64,000 bases of DNA from Sarcocystis neurona. Its lineage: Eukaryota > Apicomplexa > Conoidasida > Eucoccidiorida > Sarcocystidae. The stretch covers positions 1,470,865 through 1,534,864 of the forward strand of contig KL647296.1 of NCBI GenBank assembly GCA_000727475.1, read 5' to 3'. Both the position numbers and the translations under genes were made by a program. Numbering within the stretch: position 1 is the first letter of the stretch; each line of letters begins with the position of its first letter. Shown one piece after another: positions 53,206 to 64,000 of the stretch. A model generated the notes under the pieces. That model saw only the letters and a list, made by a program, of their open reading frames with translations. It was not told the origin of the DNA and made no database searches.

Positions 53206-53462
53206 GGCGTTCATCCTTGCTATGAATCACAGCTTTCACAGATAGGCAAGCTCAGCCAGCCCACGCTGAGCGGTAGCTTTCACGATAGGCTTCTTCACGC
53301 ACGCTCCACACTCATATATACATATATATACAAGGAGGCACGGCGTTCATTCTTGCTACGAATCACAGCTTGCACAGGGGGAAAAGCTCAGCCAGCCCAC
53401 GCTGAGCAGTACCTTTCATGATGTGCTCCTTTAGGCACGCTTCACACTCGTAAATATATATA
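53206..53462 (+). repeat. 136-bp direct tandem duplication
   Basis: Two diverged copies start at 53206 and 53342 with GGCGTTCAT. They share AATCACAGCTT, a CAGCCAGCCCACGCTGAGC core and a CACGC(T)TCCACACTC-like end, each finishing in TA repeat. Non-coding. Confidence 0.85.
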
Positions 53463-53496
53463 TATATATATACATCCATGCGTAGATAGGCAGGGG

Positions 53497-53531
<35 letters not shown>

Positions 53532-53544
53532 CCTCGCGTAGTGG

Positions 53545-53999
53545 NNNNNNNNNNNNNNNNNNNNNNNNNNNNNNNNNNNNNNNNNNNNNNNNNNNNNNNN
53601 NNNNNNNNNNNNNNNNNNNNNNNNNNNNNNNNNNNNNNNNNNNNNNNNNNNNNNNNNNNNNNNNNNNNNNNNNNNNNNNNNNNNNNNNNNNNNNNNNNNN
53701 NNNNNNNNNNNNNNNNNNNNNNNNNNNNNNNNNNNNNNNNNNNNNNNNNNNNNNNNNNNNNNNNNNNNNNNNNNNNNNNNNNNNNNNNNNNNNNNNNNNN
53801 NNNNNNNNNNNNNNNNNNNNNNNNNNNNNNNNNNNNNNNNNNNNNNNNNNNNNNNNNNNNNNNNNNNNNNNNNNNNNNNNNNNNNNNNNNNNNNNNNNNN
53901 NNNNNNNNNNNNNNNNNNNNNNNNNNNNNNNNNNNNNNNNNNNNNNNNNNNNNNNNNNNNNNNNNNNNNNNNNNNNNNNNNNNNNNNNNNNNNNNNNNN
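53545..53999. other. Assembly gap (455 N)
   Basis: A run of 455 N. Nearly the same TA-rich unit occurs on both sides, so the gap sits in a tandem array and its true length is unknown. Confidence 0.99.
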
Positions 54000-54052
54000 T
54001 AATATATATATATATATATACACTCATGCGTAGAGTAGGACGGACGGGGACG

Positions 54053-54084
<32 letters not shown>

Positions 54085-54585
54085 CCTCGCGTAGTGGGAT
54101 ACGTGCCCCGCTACGAAGTCGCATGCCAAATTGAAATTTGAGCCGTTCATCTCCACACCTGCACAAGTGAATGGCCCATGTATCTATGTAGATGAATTTG
54201 CACGTATACAACGCCGGCGCAGTGCAGAAAAGCAGTGTCTCTGCCGCAGTACTCTGTATGTTACTTCAGCGTTTCTTCTGGATATGCTGCGGTGTACGAC
54301 GGGCAGTGTCCGAAGTACTCTTCGTCGCAGCTATTGTTAGCAGACAAGACAGCATAAAGAAAGGCAACACTCAACAAAAGTGTCGGCCACAGCAGTGGCC
54401 ACGTCGTGTCGTGTCCGCTACTGCCGGGAGGAAGCGACTGTCTACAGAGACTTTCAATAAACCAGCTGACTATGCTTTGGCTTTAAGTTTCTCTGCACGG
54501 CGTATGCTGCGGTAAGCCCTGCGGCTGGTGATGATCGGGCAATCAGGCCGCTGTAGAGTGGCCGCTGCGGTTGCGGGATGTGCTG

Positions 54586-57500
54586 CTATTGGCTGATCGA
54601 TTCTTCACCACAAGCCGCAGCTGGTGCTGCTTCTTCTGCCGTTCTGCAGTGCGTCGGTGGTGTTGGGGGCGGTCGACCCCCAATCTGCTGTAGATATCGG
54701 GCAACGTCGAAGCGGGGATCGAATCCTCGCAGAGGAGCTGCAGGGCTTGCCCACTTGGGAGTTCTCGCGCAATAATTCTGTGCGTGCCTTTGGTGCTCAT
54801 CTAGTTCGAAAAAACGATTGAAATCTATGTGCGTGTGCCACTCGTAACGCGTAGTTCCGCTCTGCTGAGCTTGCTGAACGTCGTCAGCTGCGAACGAGTT
54901 CCGGGGGAGAGAAGAAGCATCTTGCATTTCGTGTCTCGACGCTAGAGTGGAGCGCTTGTAATTAGTAAACTTCTTGGTGCGAAGAGATTTCTTTTCAGCA
55001 GTTGCGTACGGAGGAGGAGACGCAGCAGCGTCTAGCTCAACGGCGTGATTTGCGCCGTCGTTAACAGCCGTAGGTTGCGGGCGACTCTTGTCGTTTGTCT
55101 GCGTGCCCCGCGACAAGTTCTCTACATCTTCTGCAGCAGGGGATACAGGCGCCGGCGACGTGACTTCACCTGCGTCAGCAGGTGCAAAAAGGAACTTGTT
55201 CGCGTCAGCCAGCAGCACCGCGTTTGTGTGCTCGTGCAGACTTGCTAGCTGGTAATTCGGTGTCTCAGCGCGAACGGGAGCAGCAGCAGTGATAGCAGCA
55301 GCCGTAGCGGACATAGCGCTCGCGGCAGGAGCCGCAGCAGCACCACTGCAGACAGATGCAGACACACGAGGTGGAGAAACAGGACGGGGCGAGGACGCAG
55401 ACGAGCAGCCCACGCGTCGCAACGCCGCAAGAAGTCGGTGAGAGAAGCAAATGGTCTCTTGCATGTGTGGAGTGTTGCGCAAAGACAACGAAAAATGGGG
55501 GCTGCTGCCAGCAAAGGTCACCCCTTTCACTTCGACAAAATCTGGTTGTCCTCTCTGAATAAGGCGCGCGTAGCCCTGCACAACATTAACACGCAGCGTA
55601 TACAGAACGCAGCAACAGAAGTCAGTTGTCCCTGTTAGAATGTGGTACGCTCCACACAAATACTTACGAACATATATATATATATATGGGTATATATAGA
55701 TGCGCATAAGGATACACGTATACATGCACGCGTGTATACCTCCCTACACAGCTACATGCGCACAGACAGTTGAAGCGAAAACGAACCAAGTCAGCGGCGT
55801 AGGGCTGTGTAATGTAGGGGATGAAGCCGCGAAGTCGTCGTTTTCACCAAAGCGACTGAAATGTAAGCAGGGAAAAAACGGCAATGACCGGCACCCATTA
55901 CGCGGTGTCACCTGTGTGTCTCCGCAGAACTCGGGCACTGGTGGTGGGTGCGGCAAAGTCGCAGAGGAATATAGGCGCACTGTTGAAAAAGACCAATGAA
56001 ACGAAGGGATACGAGCGAAACGACATTCTGCCAGTGATCTACGACAGCTCACACAGGTAAAAAAAAAAGTTGCGTGGCCTCCTCTACCTCTGAAAGGATC
56101 CGTACGGACGCCTCCAAGGAAAAAGGAAGGAGACAGAAAGCGGCCGTCGTCCCACCCACATCGCAGTCAAAGAACGGCGTCTGAGGCGCCGTTTACGGAA
56201 ACTTAAGAAAACGATTACGTGCACAGCAGCAAAATCCTAGTGGAACTGTTTAGAAAAGTGCCACAGCTCCCTAAGTGTAAACATATGCTCCCACTTGTGT
56301 GCACACACATCTACATATACATACGCAGGCACAAAGAGATGAAAATTAAACCTGTGGACCTCCCTGCAGACACACATGTATGTACGCCGGAGGCGCCCTG
56401 CGTTGAGTGAAGACAAGCTCTTCTTTAACACAGGTAGCAGACGAGTTCTCGAAAGGACCCGCAGCGTCACTGACATGCCTAGACGAAGAAGGCAATGCAA
56501 TGCACGCAGAGTGAAGAGGGCAACAGCGGCAGCAGGAGCGGTGAAGGAGGCACACAGAAAGGCAAAGATCCCTTTGAGCACTGCATCTTCTCCCCCCCAC
56601 CCGCCCGTGCGGCATTACCCTGCCCACTAGACAAGAAACGCGTGCATGGCGCTTCGAAGCACGGCCGAAAACAAACCCGAGGAGGAGCGAGCAGCGAGGA
56701 CGAGGTGACAAATGAAGCACCACGGAGAGCACAGGGACGTCTTTCAGGCCACTGCTTGAGGCGACGATACGCAGGAAGGACGTACGCACGCACACACACA
56801 TACGTGTGTAGATACATATAGCATGCGAACATTCATATAGTATGCGCACATTCATAAATGTACCACCCCATCTTGTGGCATGACTGTCGTCCGCAGAGGA
56901 GAAACTCTTCCTGAGGCGCAACAGTTGCGGAAAGTGTGTGCTCACTCATACATACACACACACACACACATGCACAGGGGAGAAACGCACGCCTCTGCGA
57001 ACAAGTGATACTAAAAAGTCGTAGAATTGGCATGAGCACGTGAGAAGCCCAAAAAACAGTATTCGTTCGCGCAGATAAGCGCCGACACACACATATGGAG
57101 ACAGTTCATGCCAACGTGTGCAAATCGACAACAAGCTGGACCGAAGAAGCGTCTGGAAGCGCAGCGGAAGCAGGAGCAGGAGGTGTGAACAGACTCACCG
57201 GTCCTCAGGCAAGTATGCAACACTCCCACAAACTTTCTGTCTACGTAGTGTACAGGTAGATCGGCAATCACGTGGCAGTGTGCTTGTCGTACAGGGCTGG
57301 CCAGGTCTGCTGGTCTAAGCCTGTGTGGGTGAGTGGGCGCGCGTGTTTAGACAGGTGTGTGTGTACACACGTGCGAACGTCGGCTCACGTGGGCCACACG
57401 TCGACACGAATACAGGCTCAGTAGACGAAGACACAAGCCAGGGAAGTCTTACGTCGGCATCTTCGTCATTTACATCTTTGATGACAGTAAGACGGACGAC

Positions 57501-60500
57501 GGTGCGCTCCTGTTTCTCCCGCAGGACGTCAAGAGATTGCAGCAGTCTCTTCCAAAAGTCGGCGAAAAGGGGCCGGTCGATCGCCTTCAAGGCAGCCTAC
57601 ACACGTGTCAGCAGTCACATACCCAAACGAGCACATATACACATCTATGTACTTCTACATGTATATATATACATATGTATATATATACACACGTAGAAGT
57701 ACATAGAGAGATGACGTATGTGAAACAGACCTTGTTAGGCTTCCACAAAATAGCTTACAGACAAGCAGGCGTGAAGGACATTCACACACGTACATATAAG
57801 TACAAAGGCAGAGGCATATAGGTGGGCACCTGTGCGTTTCCAGATAACTTTCGGAACAGCAAACGTAAAGGAGATCCATCTGATTATATACGTATGTGTA
57901 TAACGACAAAGGCAGATCCATAGAGGTATGCATCCGTATGTTTCACGATAGCTTTATGAACACAAGGCGTGAATGCTATTCTTATAAACACATAAAGGCG
58001 AATGTGTATAGTTACCAACGCTGCTGCACGACGCAAATATACACATCTGTCTGTTCCCAGAGGGGTCTTTGAACAACAGCACATGGGCGAAGGACAGTCA
58101 TATACCTATACACACAAGTGCGTACAAGGAGAAAGGCAGGCGTATACAGATACGCATCGGTATTTTTCAACATAGCTTCCTGAACAGCAGACGTGGGAAA
58201 TGTGTACGCGTATCGACGTGTGTATTCTGGGTAGGTACACGGCTGCATACAGACGCATGCGTATAGCTGTTGTGTGCTTCCAGAGCGCTTGTCACACCCA
58301 GCGGAAATTCGGGAAATGCATCAACGCGCGGCTCTACACACCTAGGTGTAGGTGGGAGGGGCGTCCCAGTATACGTGTCTCCATGCAGAAGGCCGGTGTT
58401 TCTGCATGCATTCATCCAGTTGGTTCTTCAGGAAAGACAGAAGGTGTCGCAGCGGTAGCACTCAGGCGCGAATACAAAATTGGCGTCTATGCCTCTCTAT
58501 TGTTCTATAGACAAAGTCAGTCGGATCTGCAAGATTGTCGGCAGATTCTTGAGCAGACCTGAGCCCAAGGTCAAAACGAGAAGCACACGGATGCCTGATG
58601 AAGGGCTGCTTATCCACAAGGATATGCATGAAGATGCACGCCCATACACATATACTCGTCCTCACATTTATTTATCTGAATCTAAACACATGTACATATG
58701 TATGTATATGTTGGTCGAGGTAAATATGGGCAGGAGGGCACGCGCACACCTATGCCTGTCGTCAACAGTACTGTTGGCGAGCGCAGTCATACACAGGGTA
58801 TGTTTGGTGGAGCTGCCTTGTACGCAAGGCTGGCGGATTCTTGAGCAGACCTGAGCCCAAGATCAAAACGTACATCTACATACATGCGCGTGTACAGGAA
58901 TATCATCTCGATGAAATAGGTGTAGTTGACGTGTAAGTGGAACGGGAGAGACGCATAAGCACGTACAGACTATACGCGGGTTGACGTATAGAGATACAGT
59001 ACTACGTGTACGGGTGTGTACAGAGAAAGGAAGGGAGAGACAAGGAGGAAAATACTGCCCGACGAGACGAGTTAGTCCAGAATATGTATACATAAATACA
59101 TACGCAAACACGCACATACACATACACGCACACATGCATCTATTTACATAGATACATGAAGATATATATACGCATATACACATTTGTGTGTAGAGAAAGG
59201 AGCGTAGACGCAGACGCCTGTGTATAGTAATACTTGCACATATCTATGAAGAAGTACAAGAAAAAGTTCAAACCTCGTTTGAAGCATCGACGCTGACGTA
59301 GAGCTGCGTGACCGGGGCGAGCTGCGCCAGTAGCTCCGGGTGCTGCCCGTTCATAACCAGAAATGAACTTATCTTTCTGCTGTGGAGCAGTTCTGTGTCA
59401 GAGCAGACAAGGCGGCACAAAAAGGAGAGTACTACCTATTCATACATACATGTTCGTATCCACATACGTATATATGTATACGTATACGTGCATACAGGAT
59501 ATGGGCACAAGAGCTCATCTATACATGCATATATATATATATATATGTTTAAGGATATACGAACAGCCACCTACGTGCCGCGGTCCCTATGTATCTGTCT
59601 ATGTATCCGGCTGTGGGCCTATCTGCACGCGTCTAACTGTACGTACCTATATCTACACATATATATATACACAGAAATATAGATACATACCTATTTTACG
59701 CACAAGATCGTATCTATATACGTATACATGTATATATACACATATATATTTGAGGATATACGAACAGCCACCTACGTGCCACGGTCACTATGTATCTGTC
59801 TCTCCATCCATTCACCTCCCTGCACGCATCTGATCATACGTACCTTTATGCATATACGCATATAAGTATATATGCATATATATGTATATACATGTATATA
59901 TATATATATGTATGTATACACAGGTGCATCCCTATTATACACACAAGATCGTGTCTGCACATGTATACATATATATATACATAAATATTTGAGAATATAC
60001 GAATAGCCACTTACGTGCCGCGGTCTCTATGTATTTATCTGCCCGTCTGCGCTCCAACCTGCACGTCTCTCTCTATATGTACCTATCCATATCCTTCTGC
60101 ATCTGCCTACCTCCATCTGTCTATCTGCCTAGACTTTTCCACCTGCATCTATCCACGTCCCTATCTACACGTACGTATCCATATCTGTCTATAGCTACCT
60201 ACCTACACCTGTGTATCTACCTAGACTTTTCCACAACGTACATGAACCGCCTTGCACCAACGTATCCACATCTACGTATGTGTGTTTGTATCTATCTCTA
60301 TCTGTACACACATATATAAAGAAGTAGACAGAAACGCGCCTGCGAGGATATTCGCGAAGTGTGCAGAGGCAGACTGTTTGTACTTGTCTACATATGTGTG
60401 TGTCCAGGGCAGACGCTCCTTTACGCCGGGAATATGCACGGGTGCAAAGGAGTGGACGAGTAAACCTCTGTTTTTTGAATAGATCAAACGTTTGGGGAAC

Positions 60501-61386
60501 ACCGTAACGGAAGCGAATGTACACACACGGGGTAGGCGAACACACACTACGTAGACACGTATATATATATATACCTATACATACACATATATGTACGCAC
60601 ATATATATATATATATATATCGTGTTCTGTATGTGTACGTGTGAAGCAGTATACGTATATACGTATGTAGACGTACATATATATATATACGCGTGTGGAA
60701 GAAAGTGTGTGTATGCTCTACATATGTATATATGTATAGATGTACGCGGGGCCTAAATTAGTGTCTACGCATGTACACATGGATACACACACACACGTAT
60801 CCCCCTCTTTGTCTCTCTCTATACGTGGACAAGTATATCTATTGATATATAGGTTGTGGGAGAGACATACATCAATATAAAGGCGTTCAGTCATAGCAAA
60901 GTCTCGGGAAGTGAGGCTGCCCCGCGTGGAGTCCTCGGACTTGCAGAAACCTACACGCACCTTGCTGCCTACATACACGTGTGCAGCACAAGTAGGCGTC
61001 CATGCACGTGAGATGTGTGTGGGTGTGTAGCTGTGACGTGTGTGTATATTTGCTCGTACACATATACACGTAGATATGTGCATGCGCCTGCGTCTCCTAG
61101 TATCCCGTCTGCTACATGGGATGACCCTGATTACACGACTAATATTTTAAGAGGCTGTGCAAACCTCCGCAGATATGTGTCACTCCGCACACACACCATA
61201 TATACATAGTACGTAGGAATATCTCAAAGCGTACACACGTCATACATATATACGTCGATGTGTGTAAGGATGTGTATTTGCAGTCTGGTGTAGACATACC
61301 TGAAGTCGCAGAACTTTATATACGTATATTTATATATATACACACGCACGGTGTAGTTGCCCCTACACCTACAAACATAGTGAGGT

Positions 61387-61425
<39 letters not shown>

Positions 61426-61758
61426 GATACACACAGACATACACACACACACATATATAAACGACGGGGTCCTCCGTATGTTATCTTCACGAGTACTGCA
61501 ACAAAGGAGAATAGTGAATTTCCAGCAAGCGTTGAAAAACGGGGGAAGATCTGCGGGGAGCCTTTCTGACCGAGGAACGTGTTGATGTGTGGGTACATGA
61601 GCGCCTCGCCGATCAGAGACAGCGCGCAATGCCGCGGTTGCAGCGCTTCTTCGTACGCAGCAGCCGTCACGCCCGGCATTGCTTTCAAGGACTTGATCAT
61701 CACCTGGTGTGCAGCGACAGCAGCAGCCAGCACTTCCTGCGGAGGGTCGGCCTTCCAT
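54586..61758 (-). CDS. TYW1: tRNA 4-demethylwyosine synthase (TYW1), 3' four exons
   Basis: TYW1 is a radical-SAM, iron-sulfur enzyme that condenses N1-methylguanosine-37 of tRNA-Phe with pyruvate to make 4-demethylwyosine, the second step of wybutosine synthesis. Exons 61758-61571, 59392-59274, 57596-57453 and 55575-54586 join in phases 1, 0 and 0 (donors GTCAGA, GTTTGA, GTAAGA) and give ~480 residues. Landmarks in order: RHCALSLIGEALMYPHIN, KISSFLV, TQLYVSVDAS, IDRPLFADFWKR, ERTVVRLTVIK, QPDFVEVKGVTFAG, EHTNAVLLADANKF, EWHTHIDFNRFF and ARTPKWA. The last three belong to the C-terminal wyosine domain. Ala/Ser- and Pro-rich insertions of ~55 and ~110 residues interrupt that domain. The segment normally reading TNAQFP is MNGQHP. 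The upstream exon(s) with the CX3CX2C iron-sulfur motif, and any flavodoxin domain, were not found before the right edge. Identity is firm; the gene is partial in this window. Confidence 0.92.
57741..58320. repeat. Degenerate ~105-bp tandem repeat in a TYW1 intron
   Basis: About six diverged units start near 57741, 57837, 57941, 58053, 58164 and 58277 (96-113 bases apart). Each opens with TTYCA, followed by ATAGCTT-, GAACA- and GCGTG-like elements and later AAAGGCA and TATGCAT-like sequence. It lies in the intron between the exons at 59274 and 57596. Confidence 0.65.
59548..60090. repeat. Three-copy 200-240-bp tandem repeat in a TYW1 intron
   Basis: Units start at 59548, 59749 and 59988, each opening TTTRAGRATATACGAA and continuing through GCCACYTACGTGCCRCGGT. 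Between the conserved heads lie TA microsatellites of variable length and an ACACAAGATCGT element. It lies in the intron between the exons at 61571 and 59392. Confidence 0.85.
61389..61422. repeat. (CA)n microsatellite
   Basis: A pure CA run of about 17 units, in the TYW1 intron that follows the exon ending at 61571. Confidence 0.95.
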
Positions 61759-64000
61759 CTGCGCCCGCAGCAGCAACACACTGGTGGGATCGATCAGGCA
61801 CATAGGCAGAGCGCTGGCGACGCATGTGTACTACTTCGACCAGGTGCGGTTGTCAGCGACGCAAGAAACACATTGGAGGTTTATCTATACGGCAATAATA
61901 GCTGTGCCCCTCCGAAACGGTAGATACTGCCAGGACCGTGAGAAGATATTCATACATGACTCGTAGCTCGTTAGCTGTGTGGGGTGTGGGTGTACGTATA
62001 AGTACATATATGTAAGACACATAGTATAGAGTATAATTACACATAATATAATATATATAGCATACACTATATACAATAGAGTATATACTGTATCTATATA
62101 CATACATATTGTGTTACATACGCATATATGCATACACATATATATTACGTATACAATACATATATATATTACGTAGTATATACTGTATACATATAGATAT
62201 ACATGTGTACGTATATGCGTTCCGGTGCGACTGAGAATGGCAGCACCTGCGTCCAGGACGTGAGTTTTGGTGCCCCAGTCTGTTTGACTGAACGGTTGCA
62301 CCTACATACCCATGTCTACTTCGTATGTCTCGTCTCACTCCATCGGTCCACATATATATAATACATATACGTATATATTTGCCACAAAGAAAGAGGAAGC
62401 TACGAATCCGGGAACCGGGGCATGCGACAAAGAACCACTGGCTCATGCTCTGGGGATGTCACGCCCTTCGAGTAGACAAATGGCGAGACAGACTGTGTCT
62501 ACTTCTGTGCGCACGTAGTCTCATCACACACACACATGCGCCTACGGAAGTAGTGCAAATACGACCGACTACTGCTAGTACGCAAAAGAAATGCGGCAGC
62601 TTCGGCAACCCGCTTCGCCGTGGTAGCTGCGGGCCCTGCGCTCCGGATAGAACAGAGGTCGTCGTGAAGCAAGACGTAAAAGAGAACTGCTGCCGAGGCG
62701 TTGACAACTTTCTCACAAGCGGCGACCCGGAGAAAAGGCGCATACATCCTGCGTGCGATACCCTGGTGGGGCGCGCGTCCACGCCAGTGCATGCGGCACT
62801 CGGACTAGACACGCTGGATTTGGGAAGGACGGATTACGTAGGCAGACACCGAAAAAAAGGGAGCAGATACTCAGCGTCACTGCAGGAGCTCGCGTCATCA
62901 CGCGCAGCTGCTTAGTGGTTCACGAAAAGGCCCAGCTCCACCCTTGTGTATATATGTATCTGATCGCTGTTCGCGTACGTTGGTTTATACTTATGGAGAC
63001 GTGCGCACACATCTACGTGAAGAGTTCGCTACGCAGGAAATAGACATGTAATGATGTTACACACGTGTGGGCAATATGTGTGCATCTAGAAAGAACGTAT
63101 ACACCATCCTTGAATCTACACGTACATACACATATATGCAAGAAGACGATATTCGTAGATGCTTACGAATCTGTCAGCGCAACAAGGGCAGGGGTAGTCG
63201 CGTTGCCAGCAGGAATGGCAATAGTTATACTCCACACACACGCCTTGGTGTTGCCACATGCCCGTGGCTCACCCCACAAACCTCCGGATCAATAAATATT
63301 GCACACATACAAGTAGCAGCGGCAGCAGCAGCTACAGCAACACGAGCTGCACGCACTTTGCGTCCCTCGCCTGGTGAGAAAAGCAACTTCCTCGCCGCTG
63401 CTGACGCGCACAGGGCGAGATATGGAAAAGCATGCGCCCGTCTTGGTAAAGAAACCGGTCTTTCTTGACAGGTTCGCTTGTCACGAGGGAAACCACGCAC
63501 ACACGGATATTCACACACACGCACACCCATACACGTAGACATCTACATATATATATATATATATATCTACATATATATAAACACTAGAATATGTATAAAT
63601 ACATGCATATACATATACACGCATTTATATATGCACACGTATATATATATATATATAATGTATTCATATGTTTTGGCGGTAGACGAATGCCCAAATATAA
63701 AGGACTCGTCTCTCTCTATATACATATCTGTATATACGCGTATACACAAATATGTACATATATATATATGCATCCATATATTTCTATGGTGGACGAATTT
63801 CTAAATATGAAGGATTCGCATACATATATATATGTATGTATACATATGTTTTGATGGTGGACGAGTGTCTAGATATGAAGGATTTCTTTGAGTGAAGCAT
63901 CAGTGATATCTGAGCGCGTTGGCGACCTGTGACCGCATGCGATGGGCGACACGTAGCAGACGAGCATCTATACTTCTCTTCGAATGTCGCAAGCGTACGC
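61759..64000. other. TYW1 upstream region, unresolved
   Basis: 61980-62220 is TA-rich microsatellite. 62580-62910 is a GC-rich island open on both strands and could hold a TYW1 5' exon or another gene. On plus, 63300-63470 has an Ala-rich frame followed by a Lys/Arg/Ala-rich one, with a GTGAGA donor near 63375. None has a recognisable domain. 63540-63890 is TA microsatellite carrying a degenerate repeat. Confidence 0.4.
63662..63890 (+). repeat. Degenerate three-copy repeat between TA microsatellites
   Basis: Three copies near 63664, 63774 and 63841 share GGTGGACGARTG- and ATATGAAGGATT-like cores separated by TA-rich sequence of variable length. Non-coding. Confidence 0.75.

Noticed and set aside
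53363..54211. Long ORFs running through the N gap
   Set aside because: N codons are not sequence; the flanking residues are Tyr-Ile strings from TA repeats.
54710..54735. GATCGAATCC, another T-loop-like sequence
   Set aside because: It lies in the TYW1 last exon and has no acceptor or D-arm around it.
57650..57700. Short palindromic TA/TG sequence near TYW1 exon 3, considered as an RNA hairpin or terminator
   Set aside because: Alternating TA/CA sequence is self-complementary by composition; nothing else supports function.
61806..61880. Minus-strand Gln-Cys-Val-Ser-Cys segment near TYW1
   Set aside because: The first cysteine of the motif is missing, an in-frame stop follows closely, and no usable donor in the right phase exists.
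63185..63255. Minus-strand Cys-x5-Cys-x2-Cys-Trp pattern followed by a GTAAGC donor, considered as the TYW1 iron-sulfur exon
   Set aside because: TYW1 needs CX3CX2C, the sequence after Trp does not match the family, and the donor phase does not fit the exon starting at 61758.

Overview
The window looks like nuclear DNA from a coccidian apicomplexan of the Eimeria/Cyclospora type (an inference). The evidence is mixed. Protein-coding sequence is full of CAG/GCA/AGC codons read as Gln, Ala and Ser runs. Small eukaryotic genes carry several GT-AG introns of 0.05-1.8 kb. Long intergenic and intronic stretches consist of TA/TG/CA microsatellites. A 455-base run of N (53545-53999) shows it is a scaffold. 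I saw no CRISPR array, operon, phage, rRNA or tRNA. No transposon protein was recognised.

Layout, left to right. (1) 2-5464 +: the 3' part of a large Ser/Asn/Gly- then Gln/Arg-rich protein, cut by the left edge. (2) about 7.8-10.8 kb +: a set of candidate exons for a Cys-containing protein. (3) 16043-10804 -: a four-exon RPB11 (RNA polymerase II subunit) gene, firmly identified. (4) 16.1-23.4 kb: a CAG/CTG-rich stretch with many competing ORFs and no certain gene. (5) 23456-24869 +: a two-exon small membrane protein. (6) 25653-25077 - and 25749-26926 +: a possible divergent pair of small genes, the plus one with a mitochondrial-type N-terminus. (7) 28681-27026 -: a six-exon putative membrane protein. 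(8) 30465-28722 -: a three-exon RING-H2 protein. (9) 47553-30751 -: a single uninterrupted 5600-codon ORF, the dominant feature. (10) 48826-47779 - and 52805-51627 -: two multi-exon gene models of unknown function, with weaker exon candidates near 50.3-50.9 kb. (11) 61758-54586 -: the 3' four exons of TYW1, the radical-SAM tRNA wybutosine enzyme, with introns full of degenerate tandem repeats.

Everything from 27.0 to 61.8 kb that can be placed lies on the minus strand. Identified functions (transcription, tRNA modification, ubiquitin ligation) are housekeeping and unrelated, so there is no sign of a functional cluster. The window alternates repeat-poor segments with ordinary intron-bearing genes and repeat-rich segments, as is known for Eimeria chromosomes. 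Exon models for unrecognised genes rest on splice consensus and reading-phase agreement judged by eye; their confidences are set accordingly.
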